Below are positions 1 through 10,620 of a stretch of 64,000 nucleotides of DNA, piece by piece (the first letter of the stretch is position 1; each line of letters begins with the position of its first letter). Location of the stretch: assembly GCA_916613615.1 (NCBI GenBank), contig OU744725.1, forward strand, positions 57,606,575 through 57,670,574. Direction: 5' to 3'. This stretch comes from Steromphala cineraria (taxonomy: Eukaryota; Mollusca; Gastropoda; Trochida; Trochidae). A program made the position numbers and the translations under genes. The notes under the pieces are model-generated. The model did no database searches and was not told the DNA's origin. It saw only the letters and a list, made by a program, of their open reading frames with translations.

Positions 1-19
1 TTGTTATTTTCAAATCATA

Positions 20-70
20 ATGTTTTGCCAATTAGGGCTGAAATATTGCCTAAGTGTCAATAACAATAGC
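20..70 (+). repeat. SINE-like tail fragment
   Basis: GGGCTGAAATATTGCC followed by a degenerate stretch; a related tail recurs at 13711-13775 and near 45305. This type of tail is common in molluscan short repeats. The fragment lies in an intron. Confidence 0.35.
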
Positions 71-185
71 TTACTCTTCTCAAATCGCCATTCCTAGTTT
101 GAAAATGCCTATCAAAGACTTATTTCATATCAGGATTATCTAATCTTATGAGCACCTCTAAACCACTGATTTGTTTTCTCTGCAG

Positions 186-333
186 TTGAACAAAAGGCAG
201 CTACAGTGATCCAGGCATGTTGGCGTGGTTACGCAGCACGTCAACTCAACTCTCAGGTGCTTTCGGTCCGGAAGGAGATTAGGGCGAGACGAGCGGAGGA
301 CCACATCGTATTACTCAAGGCTGAGCTGGAAAA
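186..333 (+). CDS. CEP97: CEP97-like exon: IQ motif
   Basis: The acceptor is a pyrimidine tract ending CTCTGCAG and the donor is GTAAGC. The exon begins with the last two bases of a codon. It encodes an IQ calmodulin-binding motif, AATVIQACWRGYAARQL, followed by a charged helix (KEIRARRAEDHIVLLKAELE). It is the first exon visible, so the gene clearly starts upstream of the window. Confidence 0.85.
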
Positions 334-3300
334 GTAAGCTTCTAAAAAAATTTGAAAATGATGATAGCATTTGTTTATGATTGTTGGAATGTTGTGATTG
401 GTTGGGTTTATTTACATTCACATTTTAACAATGTTGAGATGATGGAGGATATCTTTTGTTTTCAACGTGATATCATATATCTCTCATCGGGTGACAGGCT
501 AGAGCCAGTATGTGGCACTGCTGCCAGTGAAAATAATGTCTTTATCCCGTCATCCCCTCTGTTATATTTTCACTGTCTTAAAAAATTAATTTTCAACTAA
601 GTCGCGAGAACAATTTTCTCGAACTGACATACTTTAGTCTCTCAATGCTTAGCATATAATAAAGAGACAGCCATATGTAAAGAAAATTTACAAATTAAAT
701 TTATAAATGACAATGAAAACCTGTCAAACAGACTGATTAAGCTGCTAATAAATTTAAAGCAAAGAAAAATTCTAATATTTTGTTCTCTCTTCGTTCAGAT
801 ACAAACATCAATCAACAGAAGAGAGGAAGCTACGAGCTCTACAGATGGAGGCCATCAAAACACTCTGGCAAGAGGTAATTCACTAGGTCACACTTTCCAG
901 GCTTTCCCTTCGATGGTTAAAAAATAACAGTCATAATGACAATTTCATAATTATATTTCCACTTTCTATTGAAAAAGTCCTTGATAAAAGCCTGAAAAAA
1001 AAAGTCTAAATTATGGCATGGTATATTTGACAGAATTTGAGATGAATATTCAGACTCATAACATATTTGTTACTGGTTTATTAGGGATGGAAAGGTTTTA
1101 TTGCTGCCCTTTTACAAACAAAAAAATCATGTTAATAACATATTTCGTATGGATTTATTAGGTGAAAAGGGTTAATGTTGCCCCTTTAAAAGGCAGAAAT
1201 CAGATTCAAAACATATTTGGTATTGGTTTATAAGTTTTGAAAAGGTTTTAGTGCTGCCCTTTTACAAACAAAAAAATCATGTTAATAACATATTGCGTAT
1301 GGATTTATTAGGTGAAAAGGGTTAATGTTGCCCCTTTTACAAGCCAGAAATCAGATTAAAAACAATAATGCAGAGGAATATATGGATAACAACTTCTTTG
1401 TTCATTGTATGTGATGTTTCGACACAGATTCCCTGTTTGAGAACGACACAAGAAACTGTGTCGAAACATCGCATACCATGAATAAAGAAGTTGTCATCCA
1501 TATATTCCTCTGCATTATTGTCATTCAATCTTTTAAAATGTCTCTCAAAGAAGATTTATAACGTATTTGTACGTGTTCATTAGGGATGAAAGGGTGAATG
1601 AAAACTGTCTCTTACCCCAGGTGCAGTCCCTGCAGAGCTGGAAGACAGAGGTGCTCGCCTCCCAGAGTATCCGGTCATCAAACGACTCCAACAGCAAGCA
1701 CTTCCTGAGTGTGACGGGCAGCCAGCGGTCCTCTAGTAGCACGGAGAGATCGGACACCCTGGACAGACTGAGTGGAGACTCGACTCTACGCTCGGCCTTC
1801 AGTCCTGTGGATGTGGAGCGACAGAGAGACCTGGAGAAAACCTGTGCTAGTCTCCAGTCTCAGGTCGGTGAAGTCTCTGTGGTCTAGATATAGGTTAGAT
1901 GTTCCAATCTCCAGACGTATCAGTTGATTTCCAGGCAGGCAGAGAGGAGTCATTGTGTACTCTGTGAACAGTAGTTTGGCTAACAGTGGCTAATGATTGG
2001 ACATGCTCTTAACAGTACCGTACCAGTTGCTCTTTTGCAGAAAGTTTTGTTTTGTCATGTATCAACATTTTTGTAACAACTGTGTTTGTCTCTGCCAGGA
2101 ATACCTTGGAATGCCTAGAGACATTTGAGTATTTTCAACAAATAGTAGTGACGCTTTGTGTCTACATAGCAGTAATCTTCAGATGATTTTTGATAAACGT
2201 CAAAATTCCATTCAAGTGTTTTTGAACTAAAAGTGATTCTCATTTCTAAAGTGACTGTGAAAATTTACATAGTTAATAACCAGACTTTGAGTTGATACAT
2301 GATTAATGATCTTCAACCATCCACACAGGTATCCCAGTTGAAGGAGGCACTAGACACGATATCGAGTGCAGTGTTCCACAGTGCTTGCTTCACCTTGACC
2401 CAAGGTCAAGAGTCAGGGGAGACGGGGTCACTTCAGGTCACCGGCAACTTCGAGCACGAGCTCAACAGTATAGAGGCAGAGTGTTCGCCATGCTCTGGTC
2501 GCTGGAGTGAGTTGCTTTTTCTTTCTCGTTAACTGTGAATATTATGATGCCTTCTGAGCAATATGATGATTGTTTTGCAAATGAAATTGCAAACACAACA
2601 AAGCCATGTCAAACAATGCTGGTCCTTGAAAAGTAAAGAAAGCCAATTAACTAATTTCATGCTCAAGCTTCAGAACGTCCAGTATTATATTAATGCAGGT
2701 CAGATGAAGAATTTGAGGGGCTAGGCAGCAAATAAGTAACTTTTTTTATAGATAGCCTCATTGTTGTAACTTTTGTCAAGTTTCTCTCCAGATCAAGCAA
2801 TTCATATTGTTTCTTGCACCTTTAACGGCCAATTTATTACTATTTAATGAAACATAACACATTCTATATCAATTTTATGAATTGATTAGGACCATTTTAC
2901 AGCAACAAAACCTACAAATAAAGATGTTACCCTTGGTATTTCCAAGAACGAGACTAACTTTACCTAAACGATGTTCTCACCTGTGCAGGCAGTGTGCCCC
3001 ACTCCCTGTCGCCCTACCCCTCGGAGGAGGAGGAGACGTACTTCAAACAGGTGCCCCAGGATGGAGTCCCCACCCCGCCCCGCGCCCTCAGGCTCGACCA
3101 CAAGGGGGACAACTCAGTACTCCTCCAGTGGCAATCATCAAACCTCACCGATAGGACGGGCAGCAGGAGTATCTTAGGTTGGTGTCACTGTCAGCGAAAA
3201 TCATCTTTAATATTGTAAAGGATGTTTTATGAGTATTCTATATTTCTGTCTTCGGTTGGTGACACTTGAATTTAATATTTTCAGTTTCATAACATATTAT

Positions 3301-6300
3301 AAAATAATGTGTCAAATTATTGATTATTGCGCAATTGGCTGAAGTTTTCTAAAATCTCTACAGGTTATCGCGTGTATGTGAATGACAAGTGTCTCGCCCT
3401 GGTGTCCAGCAGTAAAACTGTAGCCTTCGTCAGTGGTCTTGATACAAGTACAACATACAAGTGAGTAGACATTTGTCAGTTTTCTTGATACAAGTACAAC
3501 ATGAGTAGAAATCAGTGGTCATTCTTTTTTTGCTTATGCTCTACTGCTCAACAATAAGGACAAGAGCAATGCTAGATATGAATGATTACTAAATTTTCAA
3601 TTAATTTCATATGATTCAATGTGATATTAATGTATTTGTAGATTGATAACCCAAGTGAATAAAGAAGAAAACTTTATTAACATATTTGTTATCATCAACT
3701 TGTTTAATAGCTTGTTAGAAATGAATAATCTAAAAACTTAAGTGACTCTTTTTATAATTTTAAGTAAATGATAATTGTTTTATAAGTAATAAATATGATC
3801 AAAGATTTGAATGAAAATTAATGTGATGGATATCATTTACAGATTCTATGTGAAGGCACTGTCGGGGTTGGGAGAGAGTTATGAATCAAACATCATCATG
3901 GCAAAACTAGCCAAGGTACAGAGCGAGCAGCGACGGCTGTCAGAGAGTAGCGACAGTGACATGCCAGACGACAGTGACAAGGACCATGATTCAACAGAGA
4001 GTCATGAAAAACGTAGACATCGGAAAAGAGAAACCAGAAAAACAAGAAAAGTGAAATCCCCAAGATCTGAGAAAACCAAGTCTCACATATCGAAAGACTC
4101 TGACAGTCGACTGGACAGCAAATCTGCCTCCCCTGCACCAGCAGACAGACCTCGGATCACCCGCACAGCTTCTGACGCCGCTCCTGCCGTTCTCACCTCC
4201 GCCAAGAGACACATGCATAAGCGGAACAAGAGTGGAGACTTCAGTAAGATCCACATATCTGATGGCAATGTGGACAGTTTACACAATACCAAGCGGGAGG
4301 CCGATGGTCGTGTTCAGAGCAGTCCCTCAGATGTCCTCCCAGTCTCGTCCTCCTCATCTCCATCTAGCGTCACAAGCTCCCCCACCAAGTCCTACCCTCA
4401 GCAACATGTCAACCTCACTCCTGCCAGACCACTCCACTCAGACAAACCATCAAGTGCTCCTTCAGATGCAACTGCCATGTCCGGCACCTTCACAGTGGAC
4501 CAGGCAAGCTCCTACCTACAGACTATCACTGCCAATGTGGTACGAGACACAATTGCAACCTCCAAGGCAAAGCTGCGGGAGTCCCAAGAAAAGGAGGATT
4601 CTGTGCGGACACACCGCAGGAAGAGAAGTAATGAGTTCAAGATGTCGGATGTGAGTGATCGGAGAAGTGTCGGGAGCGGTGATGCTGATTCTGTGACAGA
4701 ACTAGACGGAGACAGCGTGGTTCACAGACAGGCAGAGAGGAAGGAAGCTGATAAACGCCTGTCTGATGGTACAAGTGATGATTCACTCCTGGAAACTAAA
4801 GTGAAAGGTCATCGGAGGAAGAGGAGCAAAGATCTGCAAAACCAGGTCTCGGAATGGAAGAAGGATGATGAAGTGTTCAAGAAAGCTGATGCATCTGTGG
4901 GGAAGGATGGAGACTGTGGAAGTCAGAACAGACCAATTATTGATGGTCGGAAGAGACATTCCTCGGGCAGTAGACCAAGCAGTCCGATGCTTGGTGAGCA
5001 GGGGGAGAAAGATGTGGTGGAGAAGAGACGGACACCAATGGCAGAGACGCTAGAACAGAGACTTCTCAACATGTCCTCTAAGTCCAGCTCAATGGGGTCC
5101 ATTAGTAAAGGAAATGCTGAGCCTCGGCATCGCCAACTTCCTGATCCGAATATAGTTCTTGAAGAATCAGGCATGAGAAAGAGGACAGCTTCTCTGGGTT
5201 CTGAGAAGGATTTACCAGGGGGTAGCAAGACAGATCAGAAGAGTTTTGCCTCTAAACTGCTACACAAGCTGCAAACCTTCTCCAAGTCTCAGGAAAAGAT
5301 CCGTGAGAAGTCCAGGAGGAAGAGCTCAGGGTCAAGTCGAGACTCCAAGCCTCCTTCAGATGACGAGGGGCGCAGACCGAGACATATCAGTGACAGTGAC
5401 CATGAGGCGTCATCAGACACCAGTCTACTGCAGAGGAAACCAGGAGACAGCAGTTCTGGGAGTCACTCTGACGACAGCAGGTCAACCCGACCTCGTAAGA
5501 CACATAGAAGGTAGGTTCATAGTTAATCTGATATTGCTTATAAATTTTATAAAATTTAGATTTTGTATGGTGAAAACTGTACAGAAGTTAAGAACAAAGT
5601 TAATCTAATTTTTTGTTCAATCGAAGGTTTGAAAGTGTTATAAAACTGAACTTTTTGTTTACGATATGAAAGGAAGTGAGGAAGTAAGTATAATTTTTGT
5701 TTAAGGTCTGTGTGGATTTGAGGGAAAAGAGTCAAAGAATAAATAAATTAGTGAAGTTATCCCTGTGTTTGCCCATTTTACATCCTGAATTGGACAAATT
5801 TCTACTCTGAAACACAAATAATTTTTGCAATATTCCAGAACGCCGTCAGATGGGAAGCTGATGCCTCCAGTGTCTGCTGGTCTAGACGGGGAGCGTCCGA
5901 CTCACAGTCCAATCATCATGGAGGGTGCTATGATCAAGAAGGGCAGCTCAGGCAATGTGAGAAGACACGCCTCCTTTCATGGTCTTCTTCCTTCCAAGCA
6001 GGACAAGCATGGTGCACAAGCCACGGAGGTGAGAATATCAATGAATATACATGAATATATCCGTTACAGTGGGTCTACCTCATAACCTTGTTGTGTTATA
6101 GCAGTGTTTATAGGCCGTCTGTCACTCCTTAAACTGGCTACTTTTTGCCAGGACTGATTGATTTTTTGTCAGGACTGGTAACTTTCAAAATATGTTTCTT
6201 ATGTTCCCCTAAGGAATTGATCAATAGATTTTCAGGACAGGCTAGGTTTCCAATCTATTTTATACACTGGTTACAGCTATATTTATTACTCTCCCGTTGA

Positions 6301-9300
6301 AGATATTGATGTTTAATAAATCTACCATGTTATTACACATATGTGTCATAACATCACCCAGTGACCGATTGACGTGACATAATGATGATGTCACAATTGT
6401 AAAGTTTGACGTCACAATGTCAGTGGGCCGGCCGCGACAGTCATGTCGTCGACTTTCTTTGTATTTTTACACTGTAATTAAGCCAGTAATAAATAAAATA
6501 CTAAGCTTTCGCTCGTTAAATACCAACCCATTCACCCTTTGTTTTTTTGGAGATTCAAACTCTGGCAGCATTTTTTTAGGGTGATGCCGAGGAGCATTTT
6601 TAAGAAATAAGTCTTAGTCATATGACTAATAAAGATTTATGTGAGGATATCACCTTATATCTTTCTTAGAGTTGAATTCTTTGCACTAAAGGAGTTGACT
6701 ACTACAGAATTTGATCTTCTTCTTTGGTGCCTTCTTAAATGAAGTTAACTTTCATTTTTTTAGAACAATAGAAGTTAAATATTTAACATAGTGTTACATA
6801 TGAAAGTTTCTAATTTTTTTAAAAATAATTTAAAAGTATGATTTTGTTATCCCCCACCGCGCGATAAGCGCGAAGCGGGGGATATAGTATTCGGCAGCGT
6901 CCGTCCGTACGTACGTACGAAATGGAATAACATAAGTACTATTCTCTACATCCTTCTCATATTTTGCATATGGGTTCACCTCAGTGAGAGTAATTGTCCA
7001 AATGGGTTTCGTGACCTTGACCTTCATTTCAAGGTCACAAGGACACTTTGTCATCTTACCCTTGTTGGCGCGATATCTCAAGAACTGTTTACTGGATTCT
7101 CTCCATATCTTACATATAGCTTCTCCTGATGAAGACCTTGGGCTGATTAGATTTTAGTGACCTTGACATTCTCAAGGTCACAGGAGGACTTTGAATTTTT
7201 GGACATGTGAACTTGCATGTTTACCCTTGTTAGCGCGATATCTCAAGAACCTTTGACTGGATTCTCTTCATATCTTACATATAGCTTCCCCTGGGGAAGA
7301 CCTTTGGCTGATTAGACTTTGGTGACCTTGACATAATTCTCAAGGTCACAGCAGAACTTTGAATTTTTATGACATGTGAACTTGCATGTTTACCCTTGTT
7401 AGCGCAATATCTCAAGAACTGTTGACCTGATTCTCTTGATATCTTACATATAGCTTCCCCTGGGGAAGACCTTGACCTTCATTTCAAGATCATTACGAGA
7501 CTTTGACATTTTACCCTTGTCAGCGGGATATCTCAAGAACCATTCACTGGATTCTCTCCATAGCTTACACAATGCATCTTATTGGGAAGGCGCCGGGTCC
7601 AGTCGATTTTGGTGACCTTCACATTATTTTTAAGGTCACAGCGAGACTTTGAAAATTTCAGCATTGAAACCTGCATTTTAGGCTTGTCAGCAGGATATCT
7701 CAAGAACCATTAACTGGATTCTCTTCATAATTTACACAAAGCATCTTATTGGGAAGGCGCCGGGCCCAGTTGATTTTGGTGACCTTCAAATTATTTTCAA
7801 GGTCACAGTTTATAGATTTCGTGACCCTCTGACAACAAATAAGAGGTCACAGCCAATAATTGATTGATAATTTGCGGCGGGGGATTATGTCACCTCAGTG
7901 ACAAACACTTGTTTTAATTGTCTCACATTTTATTTCAGGATGGTGAAGCACAAAAACTTGATCAAGGCAGCATTGCTATGCCAACAGTAAGTTTGTTTTC
8001 ATGTTAGTTAGAGAAAATTGTCATCAATCTTAAAATAAATGATTCACCAATCTACTCATCATGTCTCTTTCACCATGTCCTTGTCATTATCACATCACAT
8101 TACATTGTAAATCAAGTAAGAATAAATTCATTTCTTAAGAAACTCTCCATGATTTTCATGACATGTTATTTGCTTTGATACCATCCTATAGGTCATAAAA
8201 AGTTATCTCATATAAACAAACATCTCATCCAAATTTCATATACCTTCCCAGAGGACAAATATTGGATAGCTTCTTGTTTAAATGATTTTAAAACAACCTT
8301 AAGTGCCAAAATCACACTCATACTTACATGTATGCCGGTTGTGTTACTTTTCTAATACTTTTAACTCCAAACTGCTTTAGATAAGTTTCCAAAATAACTC
8401 AATACTAATTAAAAGTTTTCATGTACATTTTTTGATAATAATTGCTTCATGTTGTCATTTTACGAACCAAAAAGCTTAAAAATTAACCATGTTTTGCAAC
8501 AGTCTGTACACCATTGATAAAGTTTGATGTCATGACTTGAACAACTCATGGAGTGTCTCTTTTCAAAGACTACAAATATGACAATCTAATATTAATTTGC
8601 TCATAAATTCTTGTTTTTGAGTGTTGAGAATATTACCCCTTGATCATCACTTTCAACCTTTTTCATTTCTTTCATCACCATTCTTTCTCCAGGACTAACT
8701 CAAAGCAGAGGTATAAGACAAGGTAGTGTTTTATCTCCTATTGTTTTCACACTTGTAGCTCAAATACTTGATTTTTGCTTTGTATTGTTCAGTAGGATGT
8801 ATATGCATGGCTCCATTGCATCGACTTGTCAAGTGTCCTTATTCCATAAACATTTATATTTGTTTGGCAAAGAAATTATTGAAATTTCTACACTCAAAAT
8901 AAGGGTGTTTAATCATGATTTTTACTTTGCAAGCAAGTTTCTTTTTCATTATGTCCACTGTTATCTATGAATTTGTTGGCATTTTGATGTATCCAGTTTT
9001 CTCAAGAATGCTTCTTCCTGTAATGCATGTTGCTAATGGAGTTTACATATACTTTGAAGCTTCTATGTTCACAAAGTTAATTGATTATACAGAAATTTGC
9101 TTTTCTTAGATTATGACTGACAATCTTAGTCTTCAGGATAGTAACGTGTTGGCTAGTTACAAATGAGATAGACAATTGTTCTTGTATTTGTTCTCTGACA
9201 GTGAATTAAGTTGTTATCAAGAAAAATTTGCTTTACTAAACTAGTGGAATAGCAAGTTTTTATCACAGAGAATTGCTAAACTAGTTGATAGCTAAGTAGT

Positions 9301-9791
9301 GCATGTCACAGACAAATGTAGACATATTTTTGCTTTTAGAACAGTTCTTAGTTAATGAGTATTTGCTTTTAACATTGACTTTACTTTGTTCTGATTACGT
9401 AACAAAGGAACCCGAATTATTTATCAACATGGAACAATACAGTTTCCCTGAAATAAGTTGACAACTTGTAATTTGTTTGTAATGTATTCTTTAAAAAATA
9501 ATTTAACATTTTAAAAATATTTGTTATCCTTTTTTTCTAAACATCATTCGATATCGAAATTCCAATGCTGCTTAGTGTCATGTTGTAAAAGGGAATCAGG
9601 GAAAATTTATTTAAATGCTGAACTCAAAGTATACATTTTGTTTGATTTAAGCTTGTGATAAATATATTTAAAGGTAAATGTTCCCTTTTCAGGATTTGAT
9701 TGACAAAGTGCGGAGAAAGCTCCAAGGTCGGTCCCTAGGAGCTTCTCAACACCAGCCTGTACTGTCTGCACAGAAACCACCCAAGTCCTAG
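186..9791 (+). CDS. CEP97: CEP97-like centrosomal protein, C-terminal ten exons (5' part outside window)
   Basis: Joined coding exons are 186-333, 799-874, 1621-1863, 2329-2506, 2989-3177, 3364-3460, 3843-5510, 5839-6028, 7939-7986 and 9693-9791. All junctions are GT/AG, phases match at every join, and together they give 977 codons ending in TAG. The order seen is: IQ motif, coiled segment with LWQEVQSLQSW, Ser-rich linker, FN3 domain, long Ser/Lys/Arg-rich tail, short terminal exons. The IQ motif followed by EIRARRAEDHI and then LWQEVQSLQSW matches the region after the IQ motif in vertebrate CEP97 as I remember it. CEP97 partners CP110 to cap the distal end of centrioles and restrain cilium assembly; its N-terminal leucine-rich repeats would lie left of this window. 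Odd point: I know of no FN3 domain in vertebrate CEP97. Another IQ/FN3 protein is possible but less likely. Confidence 0.8.
799..874 (+). CDS. CEP97: CEP97-like exon: coiled-coil
   Basis: It lies between TTCGTTCAG and GTAATT. It reads KYKHQSTEERKLRALQMEAI then KTLWQE, a charged helix continuing from the IQ exon. It joins in phase 2 upstream and phase 0 downstream. Confidence 0.8.
1051..1358 (+). repeat. Two-copy 150-bp tandem repeat in CEP97 intron
   Basis: ACATATTTG(T/G) starts at 1061 and 1211, exactly 150 bases apart. Both copies contain GCTGCCCTTTTACAAAC and GGTGAAAAGGGTTAATGTTG with few differences. Confidence 0.7.
1364..1519. repeat. Foldback (inverted-repeat) element in CEP97 intron
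   Basis: The two halves form a near-perfect inverted repeat of about 64-bp arms: AATAATGCAGAGGAATATAT at the left and its complement at the right, with the inner stem ending in GTTTCGACACAG / CTGTGTCGAAAC. Relatives with the same stem words lie at 29332-29461, 51163-51222, 56316-56375 and 62599-62731. Confidence 0.8.
1621..1863 (+). CDS. CEP97: CEP97-like exon: LW-EVQSLQSW helix and Ser-rich linker
   Basis: The acceptor is CTTACCCCAG and the donor follows the codon CAG as GTCGGT. It opens with VQSLQSWKTEVLASQS, the stretch most like CEP97, then a Ser/Thr-rich linker, then a helix starting VDVERQRDLEKTC. Splicing at 1863 keeps frame into the next exon (VSQLKEALDTI). The open frame runs 21 bases past the donor before a stop. 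Confidence 0.8.
2329..2506 (+). CDS. CEP97: CEP97-like exon: helix and acidic linker
   Basis: The acceptor is CCACACAG and the donor a consensus GTGAGT. The exon starts VSQLKEALDTISSAVFHSAC and continues into a Gly/Glu-rich linker. The last codon is split after one base and completed as Ser by the next exon. Confidence 0.75.
2989..3177 (+). CDS. CEP97: CEP97-like exon: linker and first half of FN3
   Basis: The acceptor is ACCTGTGCAG and the donor GTTGGT. After an acidic run (SEEEETYFKQ) comes TPPRALRLD and SVLLQW, the A and B strands of a fibronectin type III fold with the usual Pro and Trp. The domain is completed in the next two exons. Confidence 0.8.
   Translation, partial: AVCPTPCRPTPRRRRRRTSNRCPRMESPPRPAPSGSTTRGTTQYSSSGNHQTSPIGRAAGVS
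3364..3460 (+). CDS. CEP97: CEP97-like exon: FN3 middle strands
   Basis: It follows TCTACAG and ends at GTGAGT. It encodes GYRVYVNDKCLALV and FVSGLDTSTTYK, with the Tyr of strand C and the L-x(5)-Y pattern before strand F typical of FN3. A 25-base stretch just after the donor (from about 3480) repeats exon sequence, apparently a small local duplication. Confidence 0.85.
3843..5510 (+). CDS. CEP97: CEP97-like large exon: end of FN3 and Ser/Lys/Arg-rich tail
   Basis: The acceptor is CATTTACAG and the donor GTAGGT. It begins FYVKALSGLGESYESN, the F-G strands that close the FN3 domain, then about 530 residues of low complexity rich in Ser, Lys, Arg and Asp. A basic-serine motif recurs three times: HKRNKSGDF at 4216, HRRKRSNEF at 4612 and HRRKRSKDL at 4810; GRKRHSSGS and MRKRTASLG are looser relatives. 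These fit basophilic kinase or 14-3-3 sites, which is inference. The frame stays open for 556 codons, by far the longest in the window. Confidence 0.88.
5839..6028 (+). CDS. CEP97: CEP97-like exon: tail
   Basis: The acceptor is ATATTCCAG and the donor GTGAGA. It continues the tail with RTPSDGKLMPP, then IIMEGAMIKKGSSGNVRRHA and SFHGLLPSKQ. It joins in phase 2 to the large exon and ends in phase 0. Confidence 0.8.
6124..6276 (+). repeat. Dispersed repeat with TCAGGACAGGCTAGGTTTCC end
   Basis: It contains GCCAGGACTG, GTCAGGACTGGTAAC and TCAGGACAGGCTAGGTTTCC followed by a stretch ending in TTTTATACA. The same segments occur reversed at 22215-22355 and in part at 55258-55308. Confidence 0.6.
6848..7888. 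mobile_element. Tandem-repeat-bearing element with GC-rich ends, CEP97 intron
   Basis: It starts at a CCCCC-ACCGCGCG hairpin (6850-6884) and ends at GCGGCGGGGGATTATG, a loose inverted pair. The interior has five diverged units marked by GCGCGATATCTCAAGAAC (starting near 7068, 7233, 7402, 7523 and 7690) and repeated TGACCTTGACCTT / AAGGTCAC words. There is no open frame of note. It is probably a non-autonomous element; the class is not decided. Confidence 0.65.
7939..7986 (+). CDS. CEP97: CEP97-like 48-base micro-exon
   Basis: TTTATTTCAG precedes it and GTAAGT follows it. It encodes DGEAQKLDQGSIAMPT in phase 0 at both ends, so it could be skipped without a frameshift. The upstream intron carries a 1-kb repeat element ending about 50 bases before this exon. 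Confidence 0.75.
8692..8799 (+). pseudogene. Relic of a reverse transcriptase (SRGIRQG motif) in CEP97 intron
   Basis: In frame from 8692 it reads GLTQSRGIRQGSVLSPIVF then TLVAQILDFCF. RGIRQGxxLSP is the diagnostic finger/palm motif of non-LTR (LINE) reverse transcriptases, followed by the usual hydrophobic helix. No YADD box or other RT motif was recognised around it, so it is a short remnant. Confidence 0.6.
9693..9791 (+). CDS. CEP97: CEP97-like terminal coding exon
   Basis: CCCTTTTCAG precedes it. It encodes DLIDKVRRKLQGRSLGAS and then QHQPVLSAQKPPKS before TAG at 9789-9791. Phase 0 agrees with the micro-exon. Confidence 0.8.
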   Translation, partial: DLIDKVRRKLQGRSLGASQHQPVLSAQKPPKS

Positions 9792-9989
9792 CACAGATCA
9801 TCTCCATGGATTGAACTGTTAACCACACAAGTTGATGACATGCAAGACTATGATATTTTATCATTCAAACCTTTCATCCCTAAGAAACCAGTAAGAATTA
9901 TGCTTTGAGCCTAATTTTGTCTTGTAAGGGTGAAAGGTTTAATAAGCCGTGAAAACAGATCCAGGAATTTCGAAAAGAATTGAAAAATT

Positions 9990-10260
9990 GGTTCCAGCCT
10001 CGAACTATTCCACACACCAGACCCCGTCCCTCTATAAATTGGTTCCTGCCTGGTGATTGGTAAACTATCCGAGGATGGGGTTGGAACCCCTGAACACACC
10101 AAACCCTATCCCTCTATAAATTGGTTCCACCCTTGTGATTGGTGAACTATTGGAACCCTCTGAACACACCAAAACCCCTCCCTATATGAAATTAGTTCCA
10201 CCCTTGTGGTTAGCAACCTATCCCAGGGTGGGGTATGAACACACCACACCCCCTCTCCAC
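9990..10260 (+). repeat. Irregular tandem repeat in 3'UTR
   Basis: About three diverged units, each with TATAAATTGGTTCC, GTGATTGGT and CTGAACACACCAAA. Spacing is 70-82 bases, so this is an imperfect array. Confidence 0.55.
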
Positions 10261-10598
10261 CTCCCATCCACCACAGTTCAGCAGGAATGCCACTGCAGTG
10301 AGAATTCTTTACTTACCATTGTGAAAGTACAACAGTGGGTTGACATCACTGCTCATATCGTCACAGTCATTTCTACAGACGATTAGACGTCATTGTCTAC
10401 ACACAGTACATCCATGCTGTGACACCATCACTTGTTCATTGCTGAAAATTATGTTTGTTGGCATGAGACATCGTCAGAAACCAAGCAAAGGTTATCTCCC
10501 CTGACATTGTATATTGGACGTATTCTTTGTCACATCTATATCAACAATTGCCTCTGATTTGTTCAAGTGCGTAAAGAACGAAAAGGCTGTTACTTTGA

Positions 10599-10604
10599 AA
10601 TAAA
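10599..10604 (+). terminator. Poly(A) signal AATAAA, proximal candidate
   Basis: First AATAAA on the gene strand after the CEP97-like stop codon, about 810 bases downstream. Confidence 0.5.
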
Positions 10605-10620
10605 GCTTACATTTATAACA

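Larger units (their letters stand above)
9792..10620 (+). other. Probable 3'UTR of the CEP97-like gene
   Basis: This is the non-coding stretch from the stop to just past AATAAA at 10599-10604. It includes an irregular tandem repeat (9990-10260). A longer transcript to the AATAAA at 13614-13619, which is followed by a T/G-rich stretch, is possible. Which signal is used cannot be told from sequence. Confidence 0.5.

Noticed and set aside
3896..5228. Minus-strand frames opposite the large CEP97-like exon
   Set aside because: Shadows of the coding strand; the plus frame has domain content and splice sites.
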